Source: Scytalidium lignicola (Eukaryota > Ascomycota > Leotiomycetes). Taken from it: a stretch of DNA of 64,000 nt. Made by a program: the position numbers and the translations under genes. Positions within the stretch are counted from its first letter, which is position 1; every line of letters begins with the position of its first letter. Shown here piece by piece: positions 35,073 through 45,688 of this stretch. The notes under the pieces are model-generated. The model had not been told where the DNA came from and made no database searches. It saw nothing but the letters and a program-made list of their open reading frames with translations. Location: positions 1 to 64,000 of the forward strand of contig NCSJ02000138.1 of assembly GCA_002812745.2 (NCBI GenBank). Reading direction: 5' to 3'.

Positions 35073-38000
35073 GTGTTGCGCGAAAACCAAGATAAACTAT
35101 GACAAGAGACGAGATGTAGTCGATAATATGAGAGGAGATATGTGATAGGAGTCAAGAGTATGCGGTGATAGCTTGGTATACTATGGCAAGTGTATACTAG
35201 AGATAAAGCGTGACCCACCTTCACTGTGTACGTAAGAAGGTTGTGGATGACAGATGAAGGGCTGACATTAGGGGAGGTTCGAAGTCTTAAACCTTTTTGC
35301 TGACGGACAGTTTCTCCGGTCCAGGAGGGCGGTTCTCAACGAGGATCCAGAGTGATCCCGGCTAGTGTATCACCGTTGAACGTGAGGGTGGCAGGTGGAG
35401 AGAGTGCGAGAAGCTCTGCAGAACGGATACTCCCAGAACTGATATACCGCCGCAGTTGATTGCAACTTCCCATCTTGGGAAGTAGAGTCACCAATCAGCG
35501 GGTAAGTAGAGGGAATTAGAGGGAAGAATGAGTGGAGGATGAGCGGTAAGACAGCAGCTTGTTTGCCTTCCACTTCCATCATCAAGGGCCTTTCTTTTCG
35601 TGGTTCTCGATTTGAAGGGGCATGGCATTTTGGGGCTGGCAACTACACCCTACACTACTCCGGCCCGTGGTCAACCCCAACCACGAGGGTTGCTGTTGCT
35701 CCATGCAGGTGTGGTGCACATGAAATTGGTGGCGAGCCAGTCAGCGGTGGATGACAACGCACAAAACCGCATTACCTAAACTCGTACACCAAATTTTTGC
35801 TGTGCTGACATTGACGGCCAAGTCTCCCATCCTGGGCCGTCTGCTACGGACCCTTGTCCGTCTCGCGATGCTGACTCTTCGCCTTGGGCATCGGGTACGG
35901 GGCCTACGCAACGACGCAACTACGCAACTTTGCTCTCCGTCCACGCCTCACCAACATGCGGGCTGACAGCTGCGCGGCGGCACCCACTGTAGATCAGGAA
36001 AAGCACTTTCGTTGGAAGTGCAACTTTGGCGGAACTCAGCGCGGTGGGATGAAGTAGACTCTGGTTACGATGGACAGATGGAGCTGGCCGCGTTGCCAGC
36101 GGACGCTTTTCGGTCATTTTTGCCGTACCACATCACAGTGCTGGTCTCTCGGGTAGAGAAGGCGTCTTTAGATACACTTAAGTTAAGTTACTCGCTGCAA
36201 ACTGTCAGTGCGTCTTTGCCTGTGATTAGAGTTATGACATAGGCGGAACCGCAGGAGAAGAAGGAGAAGAGCACAGAAGAGACCCGAGACATGAGGTTGG
36301 TAGCGACGGAATGCTTTAGGCATGCTCTTGCTCTTGCTCTTCCTCTTGCTTTCTCATGTCGGGGGACTCAATGATTGTGGAGAGAGACTGGGCACCGCTC
36401 CGCCAAGGAGTTAGGACTGAGGCAGAGCCACCAGAACGCATTCTAGACTTCGTGGCCGTGATGCCTGAGGCGGCTTGAATTTAAATCCCCAGCGGAATAC
36501 GAGCACAAATAAGAGTTAAGTTCCATCAACTCTACTCGGGGCCGAACTAGTCCACCACTACGCCGCCATGTGCAGAGGAGAGCTTGTCTCTCCATGGACC
36601 TGCTTTCAACACAAGGTACTGTTCGTGTTGGGTTTCCACGCGTGGGTTCAAAGTACCGTAAACATAGCAAGTTTCCCGAATCTGATACTCCGCGACGGAA
36701 ACGATCCCGGACATAAGAGTACTACCAGTATCAGCGGCCAACAGCGCCGATGCGATATCCACATCTGCTGCCGTTGCGTACCCTACAAAAATTAAGGATC
36801 TGTGCTATGCGAGCCGCTGCACGTTCCAGTAGTCGCCATTGGGCTGTCTTTGAACATTTCCGAATTCCTGGTGGGGTGGCTTTCTGTTGCAATCGTAATT
36901 AATTATTTTTGGTCCCCAAGCCTTGTGAAACCAATACCGTGCGGACCAATTGTCCACATGCTCGCCGCTGCTCGCCGGATCCAATCCATGACCAGACCGG
37001 AAGCGCTGGGGTCGCTAGAGGATCAGGCCCCACTTACTTTACTCGACTGGTCCAATAACCCAGGCCATTGGAGCTCAACCTGTCCGGGGGCCCCCAGGTG
37101 CCGAATGCACGGCTCACGGTACGTCAAAGGGAGCTTGGGACGCCCGGGCAGCCGCGAAGGCTTGACTGCCCACACCTAAGTCGTGATCCGACAACTCAAT
37201 GGCAACCGCCAACAATAGTTTGAAGGCTTTGGGACCTGGCAAAAGCCACCGCATATGCAAGGCAAGGGATTGGGGTCCTCGGTAGACAAATACATCAACA
37301 GCATGCGACAAATTGGGTTATTATTGCATCGTACTTCTTCATAGGCCGACATCCCGTGATAACTCCAATTTTCGAGAGATCCTCGCCCTCCAATCATCGG
37401 GCTTCCAGCTTGGCGTTTGCCTATCAACGAATCATCTAAAAGGACCCTGGATCCTTAGAATTATTTCAAAAACCGACCAGTGCTCATGCAGGGCGTCTTA
37501 AAATCCGACATGTCATATTCACTGATACCCAGCCAGAGGTAGCCGTGTTTGGAGCGGTTGTGTTTCTACTGCTGTTAAATGAAGGCCGATGAAAAGCCAC
37601 GGGGTTTAATATCCAATGGGCGACCAGACTCCCTATTTTTAACCAATCTTCAATCCGAATTTCCGCTCTCAGTAAGATATTGCGCGCGCTTTGATCTCGC
37701 TGACGGCTGGCGAGAAGTCGGATCACTCCAACCGGTAAAACCTCGATGGAACGAATATGATATCATTTTAATAGAGATCCCCTTGATTTGGTGGAAAGTC
37801 GTTAGCAGTTGCCTTCAGTGCTCGATCGACAAGTGTTAGTCTTCATTAATCTTCATTGGGAAGGACCCTGTTAATGTACGTTTACGGTGCTATTTGTGAA
37901 TTTAGAACTGGCATTATTGCCAGCAAAGCATTCTGGAATGGAAGAAAATCCTCCAATCAACATCAACCTTTTCAGGATTCCTTATACCAACTTACTCTCA

Positions 38001-38737
38001 CAACGAAGTATTGATACGCAAGAAGTGGTGGCTGAGGTCCTCTGGCATGCGCCAGAGACTTTAATCCGAGGCTTGTGGCTCTTAGATCACTCTGGCTAAA
38101 GGAGGAGGCTAAATCTGTACAGACAGATGTAACGGTCAGATTCCAGTCAGATTCCAGTCAGATTCCAAAAAGTCTATCTCAGGGTCTGGATCTCGGCATC
38201 GCACTTTGTAGTTAGAGCATTGTTGATCTCGATGGGTTGGCGTGGGCTGAGACGGCTTGCGCATAGTGGCCCATGGCTGAGGGTGTCGATAATTGAGTTA
38301 ATTCCCACGCGGCCAGAGATGCCATACCAAATGGAGGCAACAGACCGTCTGCCGTAGTGAGATTGCTATGAGGGCAGCTATCCGGATGGAGGTACGCGAG
38401 GAAACACGCCCAATATCCATCGAAAGCCATTGACGTCGTCACTTGTTGCGAAACTCAAATTCATCGTACGATTCTTTACTTCTTCGGAGAATTAAAAACG
38501 AATCAGGTCCCTGCCAATGATAAAACCCCAATACTTTATTCTGCGATTATTATCTCGCTGAAACTGTTGTAAGTTAAAACATTGGTGGTAAATTACTAAT
38601 GGCTAACTAATAGTTCGAGGCACGAGAAGAACCTCCTTATCCCTATAACGGTGGAAACCGTGCGAGAAACGCACAAATACCTCGTTTCGCTCGCTTGCTC
38701 GCTTCCTAAGCGGCGTAGCCTCATTTTAAGAGTCATG
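35073..38737. other. 3.7-kb gene-free region
   Basis: Contains the promoter of the bZIP gene at its left end. Open frames on both strands are short, start mainly at non-ATG codons and have no recognisable domain. A simple CTTGCTCTTGCTCTTCC tract lies near 36325, and an exact 11-bp tandem repeat lies at 38135-38167. No transposon ends or RIP-like AT collapse seen. Confidence 0.55.
38135..38167. repeat. 11-bp direct tandem repeat, three exact copies
   Basis: The unit GTCAGATTCCA is repeated three times without change, in a gene-free region. Confidence 0.9.
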
Positions 38738-39425
38738 TTACGGGGCTGGAGTAGCATTCCTTTCCCCAACTATGATCGAAGATTAAGCCTTTTTGTTTTT
38801 ATTCCAGAACCGCCAACAAGGAGGGGAAACTCACCATCAAGAGCAACTAAGAACCTACTAACACAGTTATATGCCGCAACCTTTACGAGACGACCAGTCA
38901 GCTTGAGCCAGATCTTAAGAGGGCCTAGTAGGAACCAACCGTTGCCGTGACTTCCACTATCTCCTGATCCGTGAAATGCTTCAACTCTGCAAAAACCTCA
39001 TCCTTGACAGATACATCCCTAGTCATAGCATCGGCATATCGGACCACTGCCCATTGCTTCTCATTAAGTCCAGAACCACTCTGCCCCTCAAGATTGCTTT
39101 CCTTTAAAAGCTTCATCCCAGCTTCAGTTACCCCTCCTGCCTCAGCCAAAGGAGCATGGTGACCCCACTCATACCAAGCTCGATTAATGATGGCCACTCG
39201 ACAGATAGCGATCTCTCTCAGATCATCTGGTAAGCTCGTCTTAGTTCTCACAGCTCCAAGAAAGCTATTCCAGCCATCGGCAACATTTGGTGAGTGAAGT
39301 AAGGCGAGGTCCAGTGCTTGGAGGGGGCGGGGTGCTCTCCGCGCCTGAACACGGCTTACAATGGCTGCTGCCTCAGGGCTCGAGAACTTCTCCGCATTGT
39401 TGATGTCCACGTAAGGTAAACGCAT
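38738..39425 (-). CDS. Carboxymuconolactone decarboxylase / AhpD-like protein
   Basis: Three exons: 39425-38940, 38880-38835, 38769-38738, giving 187 residues. The core has the all-helical CMD/AhpD pattern: RAPRPLQALDLALLHSP, VADGWNSFLGAVRTKTSLP, LREIAICRVAIINRAWYEW, GHHAPLAEAGG and the terminal EIVEVTATVAAYNCVSRFLV. The helix lacks the CxxC of catalytic AhpD, so peroxidase activity is not supported by sequence; many fungal members have unknown activity. Without splicing the frame stops at a TAG after TVGSY; the introns at 38939-38881 (weak GTTGGT donor, GCTGAC branch) and 38834-38770 (GTGAGT donor) restore the conserved C-terminus ending VGERNATPAP. An upstream in-frame ATG at 39512 would add 29 residues with no acidic side chains, which could be a mitochondrial presequence. 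Confidence 0.85.
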
Positions 39426-40543
39426 GGTTGAGAAAGTAACAAATTTCGAGTGTTGTCGTCTGTAGAATGATTGAGAAAATAGAAGTGGGATAGATTTTGA
39501 CCTCACCCCCATTTTCCCTTAAAAGTAAACAGTTTTTTTTTTTAGTTTACTGGTGCCCGAAATATTCCATCCATGGGATGCGGCTTCGGCAATTGGTATT
39601 TCCCCTCTCTCTCACGTGGGTTCATGCCGGAATCACGATTATTTTTATGGATATTGTATCTGCACGCGTAGGGAGAAGCCCTAATTCCTCAAGACACTGT
39701 ATATGCCCGAGTATTTTAATATTTCACTATGTAGATCAAAGTATGTACAATACGGAGTAAGCACCGCCATTTTGTGAATTACTAGAACCATAGCAAATCA
39801 TAATCTATCCCCCTGATCCTTGGATTTCAAGGATCATTAAACAAAAAGGATGAGTTGCAAAAAAAGTCAACTGCTTAGGAGCTTGCTCCATGATCCTTGA
39901 AAAATAAAATAAAAAAGGTCGTCAGGGTTGCATGAGGTGGATTTGTGGGGGCCGAATCCACTCATTTTCTCTCTCTGGGGGCCATATATCTCTTGAATGA
40001 CGATCGGATTACGGGTACTACTTGCATGTGTCGGCAAGAGCATCTTTCGAGTCCTCGAGCGGAGCCGCAACGGAGAAAGAACTCATCTCTAGACACATAT
40101 ACACTACTTTTGGCTACTAAACCTCAGAGCTAATGAGAACTTTAAATCATTTAATAGCGATCTAATCCGTTATCTCCGAGGCGTTTACGTATCCTGTATG
40201 TAGAGAATACGAGTTCTACTTTGGAGACATTCTCACATAAGAGTATTGAGGAAAGAAATTGAATTGTCCCAGGCTAACAGGAATAATAGCATACACGGCC
40301 TTACCGGCCACCTGTCACTTGCAATTTCTACTCTATGCATTGTCAACGCCAAAAGAGTCATGGTTCAAACCAATATACACGTTTCCGTTTTGAGATTGCC
40401 ATTCACAGCTATCTCTTAACCGACCAATTACCTTCCTTCCATCTCAACCGCATGCCCCTATCCATCATTAAAATATAGTTCCAGTTTGGAGAGTGTGCGT
40501 GCACAACTTGACTGTGGCTCTCCGTTTCATTTCAAGCCCAAAT
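39426..40543. other. Intergenic region
   Basis: Promoter of the CMD gene and 3' flank of the V-ATPase gene. Holds a hairpin at 39814-39836. A tRNA-like GGTTCAAACC box at about 40362 has no matching arms. No gene seen. Confidence 0.55.
39814..39836. repeat. Perfect 9-bp inverted repeat (hairpin)
   Basis: TGATCCTTG and its complement CAAGGATCA flank a 5-nt loop. A third copy of the left arm, TGATCCTTGA, lies at 39891-39900. It could form a hairpin; it is not followed by a T run in terminator fashion. Confidence 0.7.
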
Positions 40544-41362
40544 TTAGCAGCTAATGTCGAGGCTGGCCTTGGAGTTCATCAGGAGGGCAACGATCAAACC
40601 GTATAGACCTGTTACATTGGTTAGATATACTATATAATTACTTGCCAGACACACTTACCCAAAACTTCGGCGAAAATGAGAATGAGGATCATGCCAACGA
40701 AGAGTCTAGGTTGTTGTGCAGTTCCTCGTACACCAGCATCACCGACAATGCCGATGGCGAAGCCTGCTGCCAAACCTGCCAAACCGACAGAAAGACCAGC
40801 ACCGAGCTGAATAAAACCAGTGTATAGTGGCAGTTGTTGTTTCAAGCCATCGGAAATAAGGACAGAGACGACGAGTCCATAGATACCAATGATACCAGCC
40901 ATAATGACGGGAACAATGTCTAAATGGAATATTAGTTACGCGTTGGGTTACACACTAATATAACACGTACTCTTTACAATCAAGTCAGGTCGGAGGACAC
41001 CCATAGCGCAGATACCAACACCAGACTTGGCTGTGCCATACGCAGCACCAAAGCATGTGAAGACGATGGCAGAGGTGCATCCCATCGCACCAAAGAAGGG
41101 CTATATAATATATCAGTATCAGGTTTTGAACACGAAAGCTTTAAGAAAAGCCTTGTCGTGAGGATCGATAGTGTTGAGGGGTACTAACAGCATACGGAGG
41201 ACTATATTGGAATTATCAGTTAGCATATTATACATTAAGATAGCAACTGATGCCAACAAATAAACACCAATTAAAGACTGATTGGGAATGTTGAGCACGT
41301 TGAGCTGAAGCTCCAAACAACACAAGAACATGGGACCTAGCTCACCAGAGATCGAAAGACAT
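40544..41362 (-). CDS. VMA3: V-ATPase V0 proteolipid subunit c
   Basis: Five exons: 41362-41346, 41201-41189, 41100-40971, 40919-40659, 40608-40544, giving 161 residues, the normal length for subunit c. Exon 2 has only 13 nt (encoding the rest of Cys6 and PPYA). Four membrane helices: [20 protein letters not shown], then [17 protein letters not shown], the glycine-rich third ([20 protein letters not shown]), and the fourth with the proton-carrying Glu138 ([17 protein letters not shown]). This subunit forms the rotating ring that moves protons into the vacuole and Golgi. Assignment to c rather than the paralogue c-prime rests on length and the N-terminus. Confidence 0.93.
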
Positions 41363-42493
41363 TGTGACGGCGTGTATTAGCTGTATATAATATCTTTAGA
41401 TATTCTCAATCCTTATATTGCTTGATGGATGATGACTTAGAAGGTGGTGATGGCGATGAAGCTTGCGAATGTGTATCTGGACGGTGACGACGGAGGTTCC
41501 TCGAGGAGAGCCTTCGCTAGCTCATTAAACTAGCCGGTTTTGGTTAGCGTAATTAATCAATCCTGGAGAGATCTCCTCTGTGCCAACCATACCAACTAAT
41601 TACATGGCGTGCATGCTTTCTTCGTAATCTGAGATATTAGATCTTTATTATAAGTCTGGTAAATTGTGGGGATCTTTCTGTGTTCTATGGCGAACGTAAA
41701 CTGGTAAGTTTGCATGGTTCCTTTTCTGTTTTCACCTTTCACCACGCGTTCCTGTAACTACTGCTACCTCCTGATGCACGTGGATATTCAAATCCACCAT
41801 TAACTGGTGATTGCATCCATTAAAATATGATGTTGCAAGCAGCTCTCAGGATTCTGCATCAATGTTTCCTAGACTTGCCGGCTTTCTGTCATGACAATGG
41901 GTTCAAAACGATACCACCATGCTCAAATCCAAATAGATGGACATGAAATATGATGTGGATCAAACTTAATCAGTAGTTGATTCTTCAAACATGGAATATA
42001 TAGCCCGTTTTAACCAAATTCTTCCATCTTTGTATATGTTAAGAGCTACACTTAACTATTCCCTTTTCCTCTTTCCCTAGCTTATATCCACCTTCAATGC
42101 GTTAATGATGATGTTGTCATCAATCTTGCTTCGTTTTAAAACATGTATAATTTCATTCTAGCTGCAAGTGCATCATCTCTTTAATAGCTCCTCCGTTTAG
42201 ACCTTTTTGTACAGACAGTTAGGTGTTAGCATCTATGGTTGCAACTATTAAACTGTCAATGGATGAGATGCTGATAGAGAGCAATTATTGCTAGATGGAA
42301 TTTCTAGAAGTGCTGCAGTTTACAAGAAATTGGAATGTTGGTCAGAGGGTGTCAAAAAATAAAAGCGCGCTAAACCTTGGGCAAAAATTCGCTTCAACAC
42401 ATCGTCAAGTGCTTAGTTTATTCAATCCCCACAAATTTACACCCAGCGAATAACTCTGTCGACAAAGGTCAGAATTTTCTCTTGACATATATA
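41363..42493. promoter_or_regulatory. Divergent promoter, V-ATPase c / Bmt6-like
   Basis: 1.1 kb, AT-rich, between two outward-facing start codons. No open frame of note. Confidence 0.5.
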
Positions 42494-43751
42494 ATGAAGA
42501 GGAATACCAGATCTGGAAAGGATCAGGGAAAGGCTAGTGGAAAAAAGAATAGTTCACAGCCTGTCTTACGAGGTCCTGGGACCGCCAAAAACTCTACACC
42601 TTCTGCTAAGTCAAAAGCAGTACGAGAGCAAAACCGAAGTCTGTCAAACCCAGATCATGTGATCTCGGTCAAACTGGAACAACTGCTCCTTAATATCTTC
42701 CTGGACACCTTTGCTGATATTTTGTCTTCAAACTCGCTGAAGACGACATTACAAGAAGTCAAATCCGCATTATTTGACAGAGATTTTACCCGTGCGTTTG
42801 GAAAAGACGAATATCTGGAAGCCTATTCAATACGATGGAGCCCAAGCAGAGCTCTTTGTTATACCTCGATCCTGGTACAATTACAAGGGCATCTTGAGCC
42901 TCTATTTCAAGCGCACTCGCAAGAGACTGCCGCCGACGTCGCAAGTGGCAATAATGAGCTTCCTTCTAGAGAATCTCTGCAGCGGACCCTTGATGTCGTG
43001 TGCATTGGAGGTGGTGCTGCAGAGATGGTTGCATGTGGGGGTCTTTTATGGTCTTTATGGCATGGTTCCTCGACACCGGCACTTCCGACCACATCGGCAA
43101 AGGATGAGAACTCTATTACAGAATCCTTGACAGATCTCCAAATCTCCGATGGGTTGTCTACACTTAAGAACGCAAATTTTAGCGCCACCCTCATTGATGT
43201 GGCACAATGGGGTGCCATCGTGCAGAGACTGCAGGAAGGCTTAATCACCCCTCCACCCTTGTCAAAATATGCAAGCACTGCCGCCAAGGAGGCCAATTCT
43301 GCGCTGATTCATCCGGAACAACTGAAGACGAGGTTTTATGCAAAGGACGTTCTCGACTTCAAGGAAGCCGAGTTGCGCGATCTTATCGGGCAACGGCCAA
43401 CTTTTCTAACACTGCTTTTTACTCTCAATGAATTGTATACGGCTTCTATCGGCAAGACGACCAAATTACTCTTAGATATCACTAGCTACATGAAGCCGGG
43501 CTCGCTATTGCTTGTGGTGGATAGTCCTGGTAGCTATTCAGAAACGACTGTTGGTGTTGAATCNAAAAAAGTACCCGATGAAGTGGCTCATGGATCATAC
43601 ATTACTGGATACGTTGAGCCAAGAAAACAACCCAATGTGGGACAAGGTTGTGTCTGAGGATTCCCTGTGGTACAGACTGCCTGACCAACTTCGGTACCCA
43701 ATTGCCCTAGAGAATATGCGCTATCAGATGCATCTATACCGCCGAGTGTAA
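42494..43751 (+). CDS. BMT6: 25S rRNA uridine-N3 methyltransferase, Bmt6-like (frame broken at an N)
   Basis: From the ATG at 42494 the frame runs to an N at 43564, just before six A residues. As written it then reads a short unrelated tail to 43657. In the next frame the sequence continues with family-like residues (YPMKWLMDHTLL, then WYRLPDQLRYPIALENMRYQ and HLYRRV) to a stop at 43751. Treating the N as one surplus base gives a 418-residue protein, so this looks like a homopolymer-length error and not a real break. The basic N-terminus (about 1-60) is nucleolar-like; the SAM motif is DVVCIGGGAAEMVA from about residue 167. Bmt6 methylates a uridine in the large-subunit rRNA. The symbol is from memory of the family and is moderately certain. 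Confidence 0.8.
43564..43564. other. Ambiguous base that shifts the Bmt6-like frame
   Basis: An N directly before AAAAAA inside the coding sequence. Upstream frame and downstream frame differ by one base, and both sides are protein-like, so the run is probably one base shorter than written. Confidence 0.8.
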
Positions 43752-43993
43752 GGGTCGGGGCATCTAACACCGACCCTTGATCTGTGCTAAATAAATCTTC
43801 CCCTAGGACTCAAACTATTCTTTTCGGGATACTACGTTTGTCACTAGGTGCATTAACAAAAACGGATAACATGCATGACACGTTACAGGAACAGTGAATC
43901 AGAAGGGACTTAGTAATCTTATCATGACATTTCATTCATTTACTCATTAAAATTCGTCTCGACATACACATACAAGCTGTCATACAAGCTGTC

Positions 43994-45688
43994 TCAGGAG
44001 TGACTGAACATCAGAGGTACTAAAGCAGTATTACTTTCCATCCTTAGGAAACCACGGCCCGACATACCGGAGGGATACGCGTTCCTGAAAAATCCTGCGA
44101 CCGGTCCTTTCTTCTCATGGCCTTTAGAGTACTCCCTGCTTAGCTTCGTCAGAACAGCTTCTTTGGCTTTCTTCAAGGTGGACACCCGTTGGGCGGGGTC
44201 ATCGGCAAGTTTTTGCTGTGCTGCGTCCTGGGCTAGGTTGCGCTGAACACCTTGCACATTGGGATTGAATGTTGTAGGCTGCAGCAACTGCACCGTGGAT
44301 TCAATGATATGTATTGGGTTAGATATTTCTGGGAAGTTGTTGCGCATATGAGTATGCTTGCGCTTCCGTCTACGGTGACCTTTCTTTTTCTTCAACTTGG
44401 TTACGGAAACAGACATTCGATCAGGGTCACTGAGGGTTTCCACAGGAGGCTTGAACTGCTCGAATTGATCTAGGTAGGTCTGTTTTGGAGAGCTAGCATA
44501 ACTCTCACCTTCCGAAGCACTATGGCGTGATGACCACTCATCACCGCTCATTCTTGTCAATGGGGCAAGTGCTTCTTCCCAGGTACCGCCATTGATTAAT
44601 GGCACATTCTCAAAATCGAACTCATGAACGGTATCCCGGTGGTCAAGTATGAACTCCGATACCTGTTCCATTGACATAGTAGCGTTTCGAACTTGCATGT
44701 ATCGCAGGTTAGGAAATCTCATTGCCGGCTTTCGGGGAGTTGTGGGCAACGGAGACATGGGCGATGTGACTTCGTTGAATAGTTTAGCCCTATTTTTGGG
44801 AGTAGCGAAGAGGGGATCGGAAAATAAGGTGAGAGGACATGGCCCTCTTCTGCCGTTCCATCCGAAGCTGACTTTCTCTAGAGTCGATGAGAAGCTCCGG
44901 ATGTAGTCCTCAAGTATTTTGAGGTGGTCAAGTCCGGGTCGCGTTCCGTAGAAGTCCCAGGAGTCCATGGTGATATAAAGCTTCTTGATCTGTTTCCAAC
45001 GACGTCCCGCTACTGGTGTGCAGCCGAAACCGGGCATATGCCGGAAATAAAGTAGCCCGGAAGGGTGGATATGTCTCAGTGAGAGTTTGTCTAACTTTGT
45101 CACTGGTGCTCTTTCGATGGCAATGCGGAGACTTATAAGCGCATAGTCGACTGCATCACGGCGGTACCTTTGGGCAGGGTCTTGGTCGGGACAAGAGATG
45201 GTTAGATGACGAAGGTTTGGGAGTTTTGTCATTAGGTTGATAAAAGCCGAAACATTGGTGGCTGCATGGAATATCGGAGGGTATTGCTGAGTTAGGATGT
45301 CTCCTAATGCAGGGCATCCATACTTGGGACGCTGGATCACCGATGCACAGCTTGTGTGAGGCGTGTATAAGAATGCGATTTCTTGACCGGTTATCGGGTT
45401 TAAGAGTGGAGGTAGAAAGGTTGAATCAGCATGAGGCATTGAGAATGTGAGGTGTTCAATAAGGTGTCCGATTCGAGCTAGACCCTCAAGACGGGACGGT
45501 CGAGTCAAGGCACTTGGCGTGAAGGTCAAGAAGGTCCGGGAGAATAGAGGTTGGGTAATCGCGTCGCAACATGCTGATGATGTGAGACGGAGGGCACAGA
45601 GGACGTCGGTATCCATGTGAGAGATGAGGGCTGTCTTAATCTGGTGGTCCCGCCAGAGGCGGAGGAATTCTGAGCTAGCTGGTGCCAT
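43994..45688 (-). CDS. F-box-like / LRR-like fungal protein
   Basis: Single exon, 564 residues. The N-terminus (ALISHMDTDVLCALRLTS, then CDAITQPLFSR) has the shape of an F-box: a helix, LxxLxLxSxxC pattern, then the start of the leucine-rich part. Repeated strand-helix pieces follow (LPNLRHLTISCP; VTKLDKLSLRHI; WKQIKKLYITMD; FPNLRYMQVRNA), typical of degenerate LRRs in fungal F-box proteins. The C-terminal third is disordered with a very basic KLKKKKGHRRRKRKHTHMR run that could be a nuclear or RNA-binding signal. If it is an F-box protein it would recruit substrates to an SCF ubiquitin ligase. The substrate is unknown. Confidence 0.75.
   Translation of the reverse strand: MAPASSEFLRLWRDHQIKTALISHMDTDVLCALRLTSSACCDAITQPLFSRTFLTFTPSALTRPSRLEGLARIGHLIEHLTFSMPHADSTFLPPLLNPITGQEIAFLYTPHTSCASVIQRPKYGCPALGDILTQQYPPIFHAATNVSAFINLMTKLPNLRHLTISCPDQDPAQRYRRDAVDYALISLRIAIERAPVTKLDKLSLRHIHPSGLLYFRHMPGFGCTPVAGRRWKQIKKLYITMDSWDFYGTRPGLDHLKILEDYIRSFSSTLEKVSFGWNGRRGPCPLTLFSDPLFATPKNRAKLFNEVTSPMSPLPTTPRKPAMRFPNLRYMQVRNATMSMEQVSEFILDHRDTVHEFDFENVPLINGGTWEEALAPLTRMSGDEWSSRHSASEGESYASSPKQTYLDQFEQFKPPVETLSDPDRMSVSVTKLKKKKGHRRRKRKHTHMRNNFPEISNPIHIIESTVQLLQPTTFNPNVQGVQRNLAQDAAQQKLADDPAQRVSTLKKAKEAVLTKLSREYSKGHEKKGPVAGFFRNAYPSGMSGRGFLRMESNTALVPLMFSHS

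Noticed and set aside
40362..40373. GGTTCAAACC, resembling a tRNA B box
   Set aside because: The flanking arms do not pair and there is no acceptor stem.
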